In this document: positions 35,284 through 43,893 of the stretch, piece after piece
Layout of the letters: every line of letters starts with the position of its first letter
Position numbering within the stretch: the first letter of the stretch is position 1
From: Algorimicrobium sp002414705
GTDB taxonomy: Bacteria > Bacteroidota > Bacteroidia > Flavobacteriales > Flavobacteriaceae
DNA: 64,000 nucleotides
Reading direction: 5' to 3'
Assembly (NCBI GenBank): GCA_963972425.1
Contig: CAXAUF010000008.1
Span: 1 to 64,000 of the forward strand
Notes under the pieces: model-generated
What the model was told of the DNA's origin: nothing
Database searches by the model: none
The model's input: the letters and a program-made list of their open reading frames with translations, nothing else
Position numbers and translations under genes: made by a program

Positions 35284-35787
35284 ATGAGAACATCACTAAA
35301 ACTAATGACATTATTATTCGCTATTGCACTAATAAGCTGTGGCGGAAAAGAAGAGAAAAAAAAGGAATCTTTCTCTTATGAAAAGAAAACACCAAAAACA
35401 GAAACATCAACAAAAAAAGAAGAAGTAGTAACAGCCTCTAAAAGAGTGGATATGTCCACTAAAGGTGTTGGGCCAATTACGTCTATTACACTAGACGCTG
35501 CAATAGATCAAGGTATGGCAGATCATGGAGCAGAAGTTTATAAGAAAATGTGTACTGCTTGCCATAGAGCCGATAAAAAATTTATTGGACCAGCGCCAAC
35601 AGGTATTTTGGAGCGTAGAACACCAGAATGGATTATGAATATGATTTTAAATCCAGAGCAAATGGTAAAAGAAGATGCCTTAGCAAAAGAATTGTTAATC
35701 GAGTTTAACGGATCTCCAATGGCTAATCAAAACCTTACTGAAGAAGAAGCTAGAGCTGTTTTAGAATATTTCAGAACCTTAAAATAA
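35284..35787 (+). CDS. Mono-haem cytochrome c lipoprotein of the nos operon
   Basis: A 167-residue protein with a lipoprotein signal (ALISCGGKE; Cys19), a Lys/Glu/Thr linker, and a class I cytochrome c domain with CTACH (Cys90, Cys93, His94) and a likely distal Met in GSPMANQNL. It is the first gene of the nos operon, so it probably passes electrons to NosZ from the quinol or cytochrome chain. Seven bases separate it from the fasciclin gene. Confidence 0.9.
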   Translation: MRTSLKLMTLLFAIALISCGGKEEKKKESFSYEKKTPKTETSTKKEEVVTASKRVDMSTKGVGPITSITLDAAIDQGMADHGAEVYKKMCTACHRADKKFIGPAPTGILERRTPEWIMNMILNPEQMVKEDALAKELLIEFNGSPMANQNLTEEEARAVLEYFRTLK

Positions 35788-35794
35788 ACCCATT

Positions 35795-36367
35795 ATGAAA
35801 CTAATTAAAAAACTAGTATTTGCCGTATTATGCTTATCTCTTTTTATAGGCTGCAAGAACGAAAATTCAGAACCATCACAATCAGCGGCTGAAAGTCAAA
35901 ATACAGAATCCACTGAAAGAACGGGTCAAGCCTTTATTGCAGATGATGGTAGTAAACCAACTGTATTGAGTATTGCCATTGGATCACCAGATCATACAAC
36001 TTTAGTAGCGGCAGTTCAAGCAGCTCAATTAGAAAATGCACTTGTAAACGCAGGGCCTTTAATGGTTTTTGCACCAACAAACGACGCATTTGCTGCTTTG
36101 CCAGCGGGAACAGTAGAGGATTTATTGAAACCAGAAAACAAAGATGCATTAGCAAATATTTTAAAGTATCACGTAACACCTGGTAATTATTCTAAAGAAT
36201 TTTTAACCAAGTTTAAAAAACTAGGACAAGCAAACAATCAGTATGTAACTGTTGAGGTTATAGATGGCGAACCTATGATTGGTGGTGCTAAAATATTAGC
36301 AAGTATTCCAGCAGGTAACGGTATTGTTCATGTTATTGACAAAGTATTATTACCACCAACTGAATAA
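35795..36367 (+). CDS. Fasciclin domain lipoprotein
   Basis: A 190-residue lipoprotein (signal ending LFIGCKNE; Cys20) with one fasciclin (FAS1) domain. The H1 motif is GPLMVFAPTNDAFAALP and the H2 region is GNGIVHVIDKVLLPP. FAS1 domains mediate adhesion or binding. In Bacteroidota nos operons one often lies before nosZ, with no proven role. It is cotranscribed with cytochrome c and nosZ. Confidence 0.9.
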   Translation: MKLIKKLVFAVLCLSLFIGCKNENSEPSQSAAESQNTESTERTGQAFIADDGSKPTVLSIAIGSPDHTTLVAAVQAAQLENALVNAGPLMVFAPTNDAFAALPAGTVEDLLKPENKDALANILKYHVTPGNYSKEFLTKFKKLGQANNQYVTVEVIDGEPMIGGAKILASIPAGNGIVHVIDKVLLPPTE

Positions 36368-36395
36368 TTTGAAAACACTTAAAACTAAATAAATA

Positions 36396-38354
36396 ATGAA
36401 AAACACATTTAAAATATCAATAGGATTGATGGTTGCGGCACTTGCCTTTACAAGTTGCAATAATTCAACGCAAACATCCAATAAAGGTGCATTAGGTTCT
36501 AGTGCAGCAGAAAAAGTATATGTAGCTCCAGGTGAGCATGATTCGCATTACGCATTCATGTCTGGTGGTTATAGCGGGAATTTAACGGTTTATGGGTTAC
36601 CTTCAGGACGTATGTTCAAGGAAATTCCAGTTTTTTCTCAATTCCCAACCAATGGTTATGGCTATTCTGAAGAAACAAAACCGATGTTAGAAACATCTTT
36701 TGGTTTTGTGCCATGGGATGATTCGCATCACCCAGATATTTCGCAAACAAACGGTGAATTAGATGGTCGTTGGATTTTTATTAATGGAAATAACACACCT
36801 CGTATTGCCAGAATTAGTTTAAAAACATTTGAAACAGAAGAAATTATTGAAGTTCCAAATAGTGCTGGTAACCACAGTTCATCTTTTATTACTGAAAACA
36901 CAGAGTATGTTGTAGCAGGAACACGTTTTTCTGTTCCAGTTCCACAGCGCGATATGTCTATTAGTGAATATAAAGGAAACTTTAAAGGTGCCTTATCGTT
37001 TATTAGTGTAGAACCTGAAACAGGACATATGGATATTAAATTCCAAGTCTTAATGCCAGGTTTTAATTACGATTTATCGCATCCTGGACGCGGAAAATCT
37101 CATGGATGGTTCTTCTTTACAACCTATAATACAGAGGAAGCAAACAGTTTGTTAGAAGTTAACGCATCGCAAAACGATAAAGATTTTATTGCAGCTATTA
37201 ACTGGAAAAAGATTGAAGAATATGTAAATAATGGTGGTGGAACTATGATGCCAGCAAACTATGCTCATAATATTCATAGTGATGAAACACACACAGCTAC
37301 GTCTACTATGATGAAAGAAGTACGTGTGGTTAACCCAATAGATGTTCCTGGAGCTGTTTATTTATTACCAACACCAAAATCACCACATGGTTGTGATGTA
37401 GATCCTTCTGGAGAATATATTGTTGGAAATGGTAAATTATCTGCAAACCTAACAGTTCATTCATTTACAAAAATGATTGATGCTATTGAAAACAAAAAAT
37501 TTGATGGTGATGCGTATGGTATTCCAGTTTTAAAATTTGAAGATGTATTAGCTGGTTCAGTAGAACAGCCAGGATTAGGTCCATTACATACCGAGTTTGA
37601 TGGTAAAGGTAATGCGTATACAACATTCTTTATCTCTTCAGAAGTTGTAAAATGGAAATTAGGAACATGGGAAGTATTAGACAGAAAACCTACGTATTAC
37701 TCGGTTGGACATTTAGTAATTCCAGGTGGAAACTCACAAAAACCATTTGGTAAATATATGGTTGCTATGAATAAAATTACAAAAGACCGTTATTTACCAA
37801 CAGGTCCAGAAATGGAACACTCTGCACAGTTATATGATATTTCTGGCGATAAAATGGAGTTGTTATATGATTTCCCAACACATGGAGAACCTCATTACGC
37901 AGCAGCTATTCCAGCTGAAATTATTAAAGATAAATCTGAAAAGTTCTTTAAGTTAGCTGATAATAAGCACCCAAATAAAGTAACAAACGATAGTGAAGCT
38001 AAAGTAGTGCGTGACGGTAAAAATGTCCATATTTATATGACTATGATTCGTAGTCACTTTTCACCAGATAATATTGAAGGTGTAAAAGTTGGAGACAAAG
38101 TATTCTTCCACATTACGAATTTAGAGCAAGATTTTGACGTACCACACGGATTTGCCATGATTGGTGCTAATAATGCCGAATTATTAATCATGCCAGGTCA
38201 AACAAGAACCCTAACGTGGGAACCTAAAAAAGTAGGTGTATGGCCTTTCTATTGTACAGATTTCTGTTCAGCTTTACACCAAGAAATGCAAGGATATATT
38301 CGTGTATCTCCAGCAGATTCTGATTTAGAATTGTCTTGGTCACTAGGAGAATAA
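36396..38354 (+). CDS. nosZ: Nitrous oxide reductase, clade II (Sec/lipoprotein type)
   Basis: A 652-residue N2O reductase. The N-terminus is a Sec lipoprotein-type signal (AALAFTSCNN; Cys20), with no twin-arginine motif, which marks clade II. The seven-bladed propeller carries CuZ histidines (HDSHYAF near 48, and further His in DDSHHPD, GNHSSSF, SPHGCDVDP and GPLHTEF). The C-terminal cupredoxin domain has the CuA site GVWPFYCTDFCSALHQEM near 610-632. It reduces N2O to N2 in the periplasm or at the outer leaflet. A strong terminator follows directly. Confidence 0.97.
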   Translation: MKNTFKISIGLMVAALAFTSCNNSTQTSNKGALGSSAAEKVYVAPGEHDSHYAFMSGGYSGNLTVYGLPSGRMFKEIPVFSQFPTNGYGYSEETKPMLETSFGFVPWDDSHHPDISQTNGELDGRWIFINGNNTPRIARISLKTFETEEIIEVPNSAGNHSSSFITENTEYVVAGTRFSVPVPQRDMSISEYKGNFKGALSFISVEPETGHMDIKFQVLMPGFNYDLSHPGRGKSHGWFFFTTYNTEEANSLLEVNASQNDKDFIAAINWKKIEEYVNNGGGTMMPANYAHNIHSDETHTATSTMMKEVRVVNPIDVPGAVYLLPTPKSPHGCDVDPSGEYIVGNGKLSANLTVHSFTKMIDAIENKKFDGDAYGIPVLKFEDVLAGSVEQPGLGPLHTEFDGKGNAYTTFFISSEVVKWKLGTWEVLDRKPTYYSVGHLVIPGGNSQKPFGKYMVAMNKITKDRYLPTGPEMEHSAQLYDISGDKMELLYDFPTHGEPHYAAAIPAEIIKDKSEKFFKLADNKHPNKVTNDSEAKVVRDGKNVHIYMTMIRSHFSPDNIEGVKVGDKVFFHITNLEQDFDVPHGFAMIGANNAELLIMPGQTRTLTWEPKKVGVWPFYCTDFCSALHQEMQGYIRVSPADSDLELSWSLGE

Positions 38355-38399
38355 CAGTAAAGAATAGGAAAATTTTGTTTTAGTGTTTATTTTCCTAAT

Positions 38400-38437
38400 A
38401 AGGCGAGAGTTGATGTTTCGCTCTCGCCTTTCTTTTT
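38400..38437 (+). terminator. Strong hairpin within the nos operon, after nosZ
   Basis: The stem AGGCGAGAG (38401-38409), extended by flanking A-T pairs, matches CTCTCGCCT (38421-38429). It is followed by TTCTTTTTT. It lies 46 bases after the nosZ stop and 52 bases before the next nos gene. Confidence 0.85.
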
Positions 38438-38481
38438 TAAAACACTTTTTAACTGAATAGTTATTTTTAAATTTTAGAATT

Positions 38482-39102
38482 ATGAAAAAGGCTGGAATTA
38501 TAATGATAATCGGATCATTATTGTTATTGGGACTTTTTAAATTTCCGCTTTGGAATATCATGCTTGGTGCTCCACAATATCCAGATCCTTTAGGGATGGA
38601 TATTTATATTGATGGTATTAAAGGTATCACGGAATATGATCTTCAAAATATAGATGGTCTAAACCATTATATTGGTATGAAAACAATTCCAAAACCGGAA
38701 GACATGTGGGAGTTTGCAGTGTTTCCTAAAGTAATTTTGGGAATGGTAATTCTAGGTGTTATTATTGGTTTACTTGGCTTTTTTGAAAAAGTAAGCTATA
38801 AATTTTTTATGGGATGGTTTCTATTTATGTCTATATTAGGCGTATTAGGAATGTATGATTTTAATAATTGGTTAATAGATTATGGTAGCAACCTAGATCC
38901 GCATGCTATTATTAAAGTAACCAATCCAGATGGAACGCCTATGTCTTACAAACCACCATTATTTGGTTATCAAAAATTATTAAATTTTGATGTTACATCA
39001 TTACCTCATATTGGCGGATATTTAATGTTTGTTGGTATGTCGTTAACACTCGTTGCTTTTTGGTTAGGTAGAAAAATGACCTTAAAGAAAACAACGCAAT
39101 AA
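38482..39102 (+). CDS. Membrane protein of Bacteroidota nos operons
   Basis: A 206-residue protein with about four membrane helices (6-26, 83-103, 111-127, 173-194). Long loops carry YPDPLGMDIYIDGIKGI and LPHIGGYLMFVGMSLTLVAF. There are no cysteines and few His. I recall it as a conserved gene between nosZ and nosL in Bacteroidota. It could be an electron-transfer or copper-loading accessory, but no motif decides this. Confidence 0.8.
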   Translation: MKKAGIIMIIGSLLLLGLFKFPLWNIMLGAPQYPDPLGMDIYIDGIKGITEYDLQNIDGLNHYIGMKTIPKPEDMWEFAVFPKVILGMVILGVIIGLLGFFEKVSYKFFMGWFLFMSILGVLGMYDFNNWLIDYGSNLDPHAIIKVTNPDGTPMSYKPPLFGYQKLLNFDVTSLPHIGGYLMFVGMSLTLVAFWLGRKMTLKKTTQ

Positions 39103-39139
39103 CCAGTTGCAAAACAAAACACTAAAACACTAAACACTA

Positions 39140-39571
39140 ATGAAACAATTATTTTTAATACTACTGCTCGGGTTTACCATTACGTCGTGTACGGTAAAAC
39201 CAGAGGCTATAAATTACGGACAGGATGCTTGTCATTACTGTAAAATGACCATAGTTGATAAAGTACACGCTGCCGAAATTGTAACTAAAAAAGGCAAAGT
39301 TTATAAATTTGACGCAACGGAATGCATGGTAAATTTTATGAATGATTTTGATAATTCAGAAATTGAACTGTATTTAACCAATCATTTTAATGAACCTGAA
39401 GTGCTTATTGACGCTACTAAAGCTACATTTTTAATTAGTAAAAATGTTCCAAGTCCAATGGGTGCTTTTTTAACAGCTTTTAAAACGAAACAAGAAGCTG
39501 AAGCGGTTCAAACAGAACAGGGAGGCGATATCTATACTTGGGATACTTTGTTGTTACATTTGCAAGGATAA
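39140..39571 (+). CDS. nosL: NosL copper chaperone of N2O reductase
   Basis: A 143-residue lipoprotein (signal FTITSCTVK; Cys17) of the NosL family. The copper-binding region DACHYCKMTIVDK (CxxC plus Met) and KVYKFDATECMVNF are present, and the C-terminus has SPMGAFLTAF. NosL delivers Cu(I) for assembly of the CuZ site. It sits between the membrane gene and nosD. Confidence 0.93.
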   Translation: MKQLFLILLLGFTITSCTVKPEAINYGQDACHYCKMTIVDKVHAAEIVTKKGKVYKFDATECMVNFMNDFDNSEIELYLTNHFNEPEVLIDATKATFLISKNVPSPMGAFLTAFKTKQEAEAVQTEQGGDIYTWDTLLLHLQG

Positions 39572-39608
39572 TCTTCGATTATTATTTTTAAACACTAAAA
39601 TTTAATTT

Positions 39609-40859
39609 ATGATGCCATTAAAAAAGCACCATATACTTACGGCTATCCTTATTTTTGCTTTAGGACATATACTTGTTGCGCAAACTATAACGGTTTGTAA
39701 AACCTGTGATATTAAGACTTTGCAAGGTGGTATTGACGCAGCTCAAGCAAACGATACCGTTTTTATTGAAAAAGGAACCTATAAAGAAATTGATGTACTC
39801 GTTAACAAGCCACTAACCATTATAGGAAAGGATTATCCGGTTATTGATGGCGAAATGAAAGGTGAAATTATTACTGTCGTTTCTGATAGCGTAACAGTTG
39901 ATGGCTTGTTTATCAAAAATGTTGGTACTAGCTATACGTCAGATTACGCAGCTATTCGCTTGAAACGCGTTGAGAATTTCATGATAAAGAACTTGGTTTT
40001 AGAAAAGTTGTTTTTCGGTATTTATGTTGAAAAATCGAAAAATGGAAAAATATTTCATAATAAAATTATAGGAGATGCTAAAGAAGAGTATAATTCTGGA
40101 AACGGCATTCAGCTTTGGTATAGTCAGAATATTGAAATTGAACATAACTTTGTGCAACGTGTTCGCGATGGTATCTATTTAGAGTTTTCAGATGGCTGTA
40201 TTATAAAAAATAATGTCAGCTCGCACAACGTACGTTATGGCTTACATTTTATGTTTTCTAATGATGATGTTTATGAAGATAATCTCTTCGAAAAAAATGG
40301 AGCAGGAGTTGCCGTTATGTTTTCCAAAAGAATAAAAATGTACAACAATATTTTTAGAGAAAATTGGGGAACAGCATCGTATGGTTTATTGCTTAAAGAA
40401 ATAAACGATGCCGAAATTATGTATAATACCTTTGAAGAAAACACGATTGGAATTAATACGGAAGGTTCCAACCGAATTAAATACGAAAACAATAATTTTA
40501 TCAATAACGGTTGGGCTATTAAAGTTCTAGGAGCTTGTTATACAAACACCTTTAAAGGAAATAATTTTTTATATAACTCCTTTGATATGGCTTACAATAG
40601 TAAGGTAAATGATAATGAGTTTGATGGTAATTACTGGAGTGAATATACAGGTTACGATTTAGATAAAAATGGCATTGGCGATGTGCCTTACAGACCTGTA
40701 AAACTCTTTTCATACATTGTAAACAGAACACCCGAAACTATTATTTTACTGCGTAGTTTGTTTATAGATATTATTGATTTTTCTGAAAAAGTATCGCCTG
40801 TATTTACACCAGACAATTTACTGGATAATAACCCTAAAATTAAAAGAATAACATGGTAA
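39609..40859 (+). CDS. nosD: NosD, periplasmic beta-helix protein
   Basis: A 416-residue protein with a signal peptide (cleavage near LVAQ-T, residue 25) and the NosD right-handed beta-helix. The helix shows repeated short units (NGIQLWYSQNIEIEHN, DGIYLEFSDGCIIKNN, YGLHFMFSNDDVYEDN). Cys in TVCKTCDIKTL lies near the mature N-terminus. NosD works with the ABC transporter NosFY to mature the NosZ copper site. Its end overlaps the nosF start by 7 bases. Confidence 0.95.
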   Translation: MMPLKKHHILTAILIFALGHILVAQTITVCKTCDIKTLQGGIDAAQANDTVFIEKGTYKEIDVLVNKPLTIIGKDYPVIDGEMKGEIITVVSDSVTVDGLFIKNVGTSYTSDYAAIRLKRVENFMIKNLVLEKLFFGIYVEKSKNGKIFHNKIIGDAKEEYNSGNGIQLWYSQNIEIEHNFVQRVRDGIYLEFSDGCIIKNNVSSHNVRYGLHFMFSNDDVYEDNLFEKNGAGVAVMFSKRIKMYNNIFRENWGTASYGLLLKEINDAEIMYNTFEENTIGINTEGSNRIKYENNNFINNGWAIKVLGACYTNTFKGNNFLYNSFDMAYNSKVNDNEFDGNYWSEYTGYDLDKNGIGDVPYRPVKLFSYIVNRTPETIILLRSLFIDIIDFSEKVSPVFTPDNLLDNNPKIKRITW

Positions 40860-41560
40860 GTGTTGAAAACCTACATAAAAAATTTGGCAAGAATAAGGTG
40901 CTAACTGGACTTGATTTAGAAATTGGTGAAGGTGGGATATTTGCTGTATTAGGACCTAATGGATCAGGGAAAACCACACTGATAAAATCCATTTTAGGTA
41001 TGGTAATCCCAGATAAAGGAATTATTTCTATTCATGGTAAATCCATTAAAAAAGATTCTAATTATAGAAAACAAATTGACTACTTGCCGCAAATAGCTAA
41101 TTTCCCGAGTAACTTAAAAGTCAAAGAGCTCATAAAAATGATTAAGGACTTACGTGGGAATTCTTCCAACGAAGATTCTTTAATCCAAATGTTTAAATTA
41201 GAAACCTTTTTAGATAAAAAACTTGGACAGCTTTCTGGTGGAACCAAGCAAAAAGTGAACATCTTACTCACATTTATGTTTGATAGTCCGTTAGTTATTT
41301 TAGACGAACCTACAACAGGTTTGGATCCCATAGCACTAATCAGATTAAAAGAATTAATTAAAGCGGAGAAGGCTAAAGGCAAAACCGTATTAATTACCTC
41401 ACATATTATGAGCTTTGTGGAAGAAATTTCAGATGAAATTGTTTTCCTTTTAGAAGGTAAAATTTATTTTAAAGGCACAATTCCTGCTCTTAAAACACAG
41501 ACCAATCAACCCGATTTAGAACACGCAATCGCTTCCATTTTAACAGAAAATCATGTTTAA
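40853..41560 (+). CDS. nosF: NosF, ABC transporter ATPase
   Basis: A 235-residue ABC ATPase with Walker A GPNGSGKTT (residues 34-42), Q-loop, signature LSGGTKQKV and Walker B LVILDEPTTGLDP. It pairs with NosY and NosD and overlaps each neighbour by 7-8 bases. The complex drives sulfur or copper-site assembly of N2O reductase. Confidence 0.95.
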   Translation: MVSVENLHKKFGKNKVLTGLDLEIGEGGIFAVLGPNGSGKTTLIKSILGMVIPDKGIISIHGKSIKKDSNYRKQIDYLPQIANFPSNLKVKELIKMIKDLRGNSSNEDSLIQMFKLETFLDKKLGQLSGGTKQKVNILLTFMFDSPLVILDEPTTGLDPIALIRLKELIKAEKAKGKTVLITSHIMSFVEEISDEIVFLLEGKIYFKGTIPALKTQTNQPDLEHAIASILTENHV

Positions 41561-42335
41561 GATATTAAAATATAGTTTTTTCGATCTCATGCGTAGCCGC
41601 TGGAGTTACGTGTACTTTGCTTTTTATTTATTATTAGGAATCGTTTTATTATTTCTGAATAATGATTTATCCAAAGCCGTTATAACATTAATGAATGTCA
41701 TTATCATTCTGGTGCCGCTTATTGGGACTATTTTTGGTGTTATGTATTACTATAATTCCAAAGAATTTACAGAACTCCTTTTAGCACAACCTTTAAAACG
41801 ATCGTCTATTTTTTTAGGTCAGTATTTAGGTGTGGCAATTTCGTTATCTATGAGTCTAATTTTAGGATTAGGAATTCCTTTTGTATTCTACGGATTATTT
41901 ATGTCTAATGCTATTTGGGACTTTAGCCTATTACTTATAACAGGCGTATTTTTAACACTCATTTTTACAGCTTTAGCCTTCAACATCGCCTTAACCAACG
42001 AAAATAAAATAAAAGGTTTTGGTTATGCCATACTTATGTGGCTGTTTTTAGCAGTTATTTATGACGGCTTATTCTTAATGTCTTTATTGTTTTTTGAAGA
42101 TTATCCGCTTGATAAATTATCACTTATTGGAACTGTTTTAAATCCTGTGGATTTATCAAGAACTCTCATTTTATTAAAATTGGATATTTCTGCTTTATTA
42201 GGTTATACAGGAGCAGTTTTTAAACAATTTTTCGGAACCAATTTTGGACTTATTGTATCTTTTGTTATGCTAATTGTTTGGGTATTAGCACCTGTTTTAC
42301 GAATCATTCAAAAATCGAAGAAAAAAGATTTTTAA
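41553..42335 (+). CDS. nosY: NosY, ABC transporter permease
   Basis: A 260-residue permease with six membrane helices, of the ABC-2 type found in NosY (YYNSKEFTELLLAQPLKRS after helix 2). It is the last recognised nos gene on this transcript. The next gene has its own regulated promoter at 42347. Confidence 0.92.
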   Translation: MFKILKYSFFDLMRSRWSYVYFAFYLLLGIVLLFLNNDLSKAVITLMNVIIILVPLIGTIFGVMYYYNSKEFTELLLAQPLKRSSIFLGQYLGVAISLSMSLILGLGIPFVFYGLFMSNAIWDFSLLLITGVFLTLIFTALAFNIALTNENKIKGFGYAILMWLFLAVIYDGLFLMSLLFFEDYPLDKLSLIGTVLNPVDLSRTLILLKLDISALLGYTGAVFKQFFGTNFGLIVSFVMLIVWVLAPVLRIIQKSKKKDF

Positions 42336-42346
42336 TTCTATAAAAA

Positions 42347-42362
42347 TCTGACAAATGTCATA
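42347..42362 (+). promoter_or_regulatory. Crp/Fnr-type operator of the copper block
   Basis: TCTGA-CAAATG-TCATA, centre 42354.5, is 29.5 bases before the -7 element TAACTTTG at 42384-42391. The left half is imperfect, but the geometry is identical to that at hemN, nos and cco. Confidence 0.7.
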
Positions 42363-42383
42363 ATTAATATAGTACCTAATTTT

Positions 42384-42391
42384 TAACTTTG
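42384..42391 (+). promoter_or_regulatory. -7 promoter element of the copper block
   Basis: TAACTTTG matches TAnnTTTG. It ends only four bases before the ATG at 42396, so the transcript would be almost leaderless. Confidence 0.6.
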
Positions 42392-42395
42392 TCCC

Positions 42396-42794
42396 ATGAT
42401 AAAGAGATTGTCACATATTTTAGCCGCTCACGTGCTTGTCATTATTCTTTTGGCACACAATATCAATTCATTGGTTATTGTAGGTGATTTTATTATGAAT
42501 CAAGATTTCATTGCAAAAACACTTTGTATTCAAAAAGAAGATCAACAAGGTTGTAACGGAAAGTGTCACTTAAAAACACAATTGGCAAAAAATGAAACCG
42601 GAACGGATGGTAAATCGCCTATTCAAAATACGTTTAAACGTCAGTCTTTAGATGTCTTTTTTGTTACTGAAATTAATTCAATATCAGAGCAATCGGACGT
42701 TGTAAATCGTGCAGCTATTTCAATTTATTCGTATACACCAAATTTCGACAATCAGTCGTTATCAGTAGAAACACCTCCTCCAGATTTTAGTTAG
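42396..42794 (+). CDS. Small Cys-containing exported or membrane protein next to nos
   Basis: A 132-residue protein with one N-terminal membrane or signal helix (about 8-31). Then comes TLCIQKEDQQGCNGKCHLKTQL, which holds three cysteines and a histidine, and a polar C-terminus. The Cys-His cluster suggests metal binding or redox activity outside the cytoplasm. The family is known to me only as hypothetical proteins near copper-import genes in Bacteroidota. It is the first gene behind the operator at 42347. The start codon is the first ATG; a start at 42495 would lose the export signal. Confidence 0.72.
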   Translation: MIKRLSHILAAHVLVIILLAHNINSLVIVGDFIMNQDFIAKTLCIQKEDQQGCNGKCHLKTQLAKNETGTDGKSPIQNTFKRQSLDVFFVTEINSISEQSDVVNRAAISIYSYTPNFDNQSLSVETPPPDFS

Positions 42795-42964
42795 TTTTTT
42801 CGTTTTAAAAACACATTGTTTTTCCTGTTTCTGCGCCTATAATTTGGTGTAGAGCTGGTTTTTATAGTCAAATTTCAGCATATTTTTTAATTACTGTTGC
42901 AGCTTTATATACATGCTGAGGTACTAATTATTGTGCTAAACATAACTCAAAAAAACAACAAAAA

Positions 42965-43816
42965 ATGAAACTAAAATATATATTACCAGTACTATTTATC
43001 GCTTTATTTACAACGGCTTGTTCTGAAGATGACACCAATGACGAAGCGCCTACTATAAACGAACTTGAAGGTTTAACTAAAGTTCAAGACATTACAAACA
43101 CAACGCATACTATTGAATTGTATAATGCTTCAGGTCGTTTTTATACAGGATACAATGCTATTAGCGTTCGCATTAAAGATAATACCACTAACAATTACGA
43201 AGAGAATGCAACCATTAGCTGGATGCCAGTTATGCAAATGCCAACTATGCAACATTCTTGTCCAAGAACAAACCCAACCAAAGAGCCAGGAAAAGATACA
43301 GTTTACAAAGGAAACATCGTGTATCAAATGGCTTTTGACAATGGTTCAGGTTGGTCCTTAACTGTGAATTACACCATTGATGGTATGGATTATACAGCTA
43401 CTGAAGCAATAACAGTTATGCAAAATAATGATCAAAACGTTTCTAGTTTTATGGGTAGCGATAATAAGCGTTATGTGGTTGCTATGGTAGAACCAAAAAA
43501 TCCAATTATTGGAAATAATGAACTCGTTCTAGGAGTTTATGAAATGGAGAGTATGATGTCATTCCCAGTCGTTCAGGACTTCACTTTATCATTAGATCCA
43601 AGAATGCCAGGAATGGGTAATCATAGTTCTCCAAATAACACGAATTTAAGTTATAATTCAGCAGATAACATGTATCATGCAAATTTAACCTTAACCATGA
43701 CAGGTTATTGGGTTTTAAATTTAAAACTAATGGATTCTGAAGGTGAGGTTCTTAAAGGAGAAGCTGTAACTGAAGATAATATTCAAAGCAGCCTGTATTT
43801 AGAGCTTGAATTTTAA
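42965..43816 (+). CDS. Tandem FixH/YtkA-like copper-binding lipoprotein
   Basis: A 283-residue lipoprotein (signal FTTACSEDD; Cys19) with two similar beta-sandwich halves. Each half has a Met/His cluster: WMPVMQMPTMQHSCP near residue 87 and DPRMPGMGNHSSPNN near 215. The MPxM...HSxP pattern is that of YtkA/FixH-like domains, proposed to bind copper. It stands between the small Cys protein and the copper receptor, so it probably relays copper across the periplasm. Confidence 0.82.
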   Translation: MKLKYILPVLFIALFTTACSEDDTNDEAPTINELEGLTKVQDITNTTHTIELYNASGRFYTGYNAISVRIKDNTTNNYEENATISWMPVMQMPTMQHSCPRTNPTKEPGKDTVYKGNIVYQMAFDNGSGWSLTVNYTIDGMDYTATEAITVMQNNDQNVSSFMGSDNKRYVVAMVEPKNPIIGNNELVLGVYEMESMMSFPVVQDFTLSLDPRMPGMGNHSSPNNTNLSYNSADNMYHANLTLTMTGYWVLNLKLMDSEGEVLKGEAVTEDNIQSSLYLELEF

Positions 43817-43893
43817 TTCAAATCTTATTAAAAACCTATAGATAGTTTACGTTATGGTAAGCTATCTATAGATTTCCTAAAACACTATTTAGC

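Noticed and set aside
35795..36367. Fasciclin protein as an adhesin unrelated to nos
   Set aside because: It sits seven bases after the cytochrome c gene and directly before nosZ with one upstream regulated promoter, so it belongs to the nos operon.
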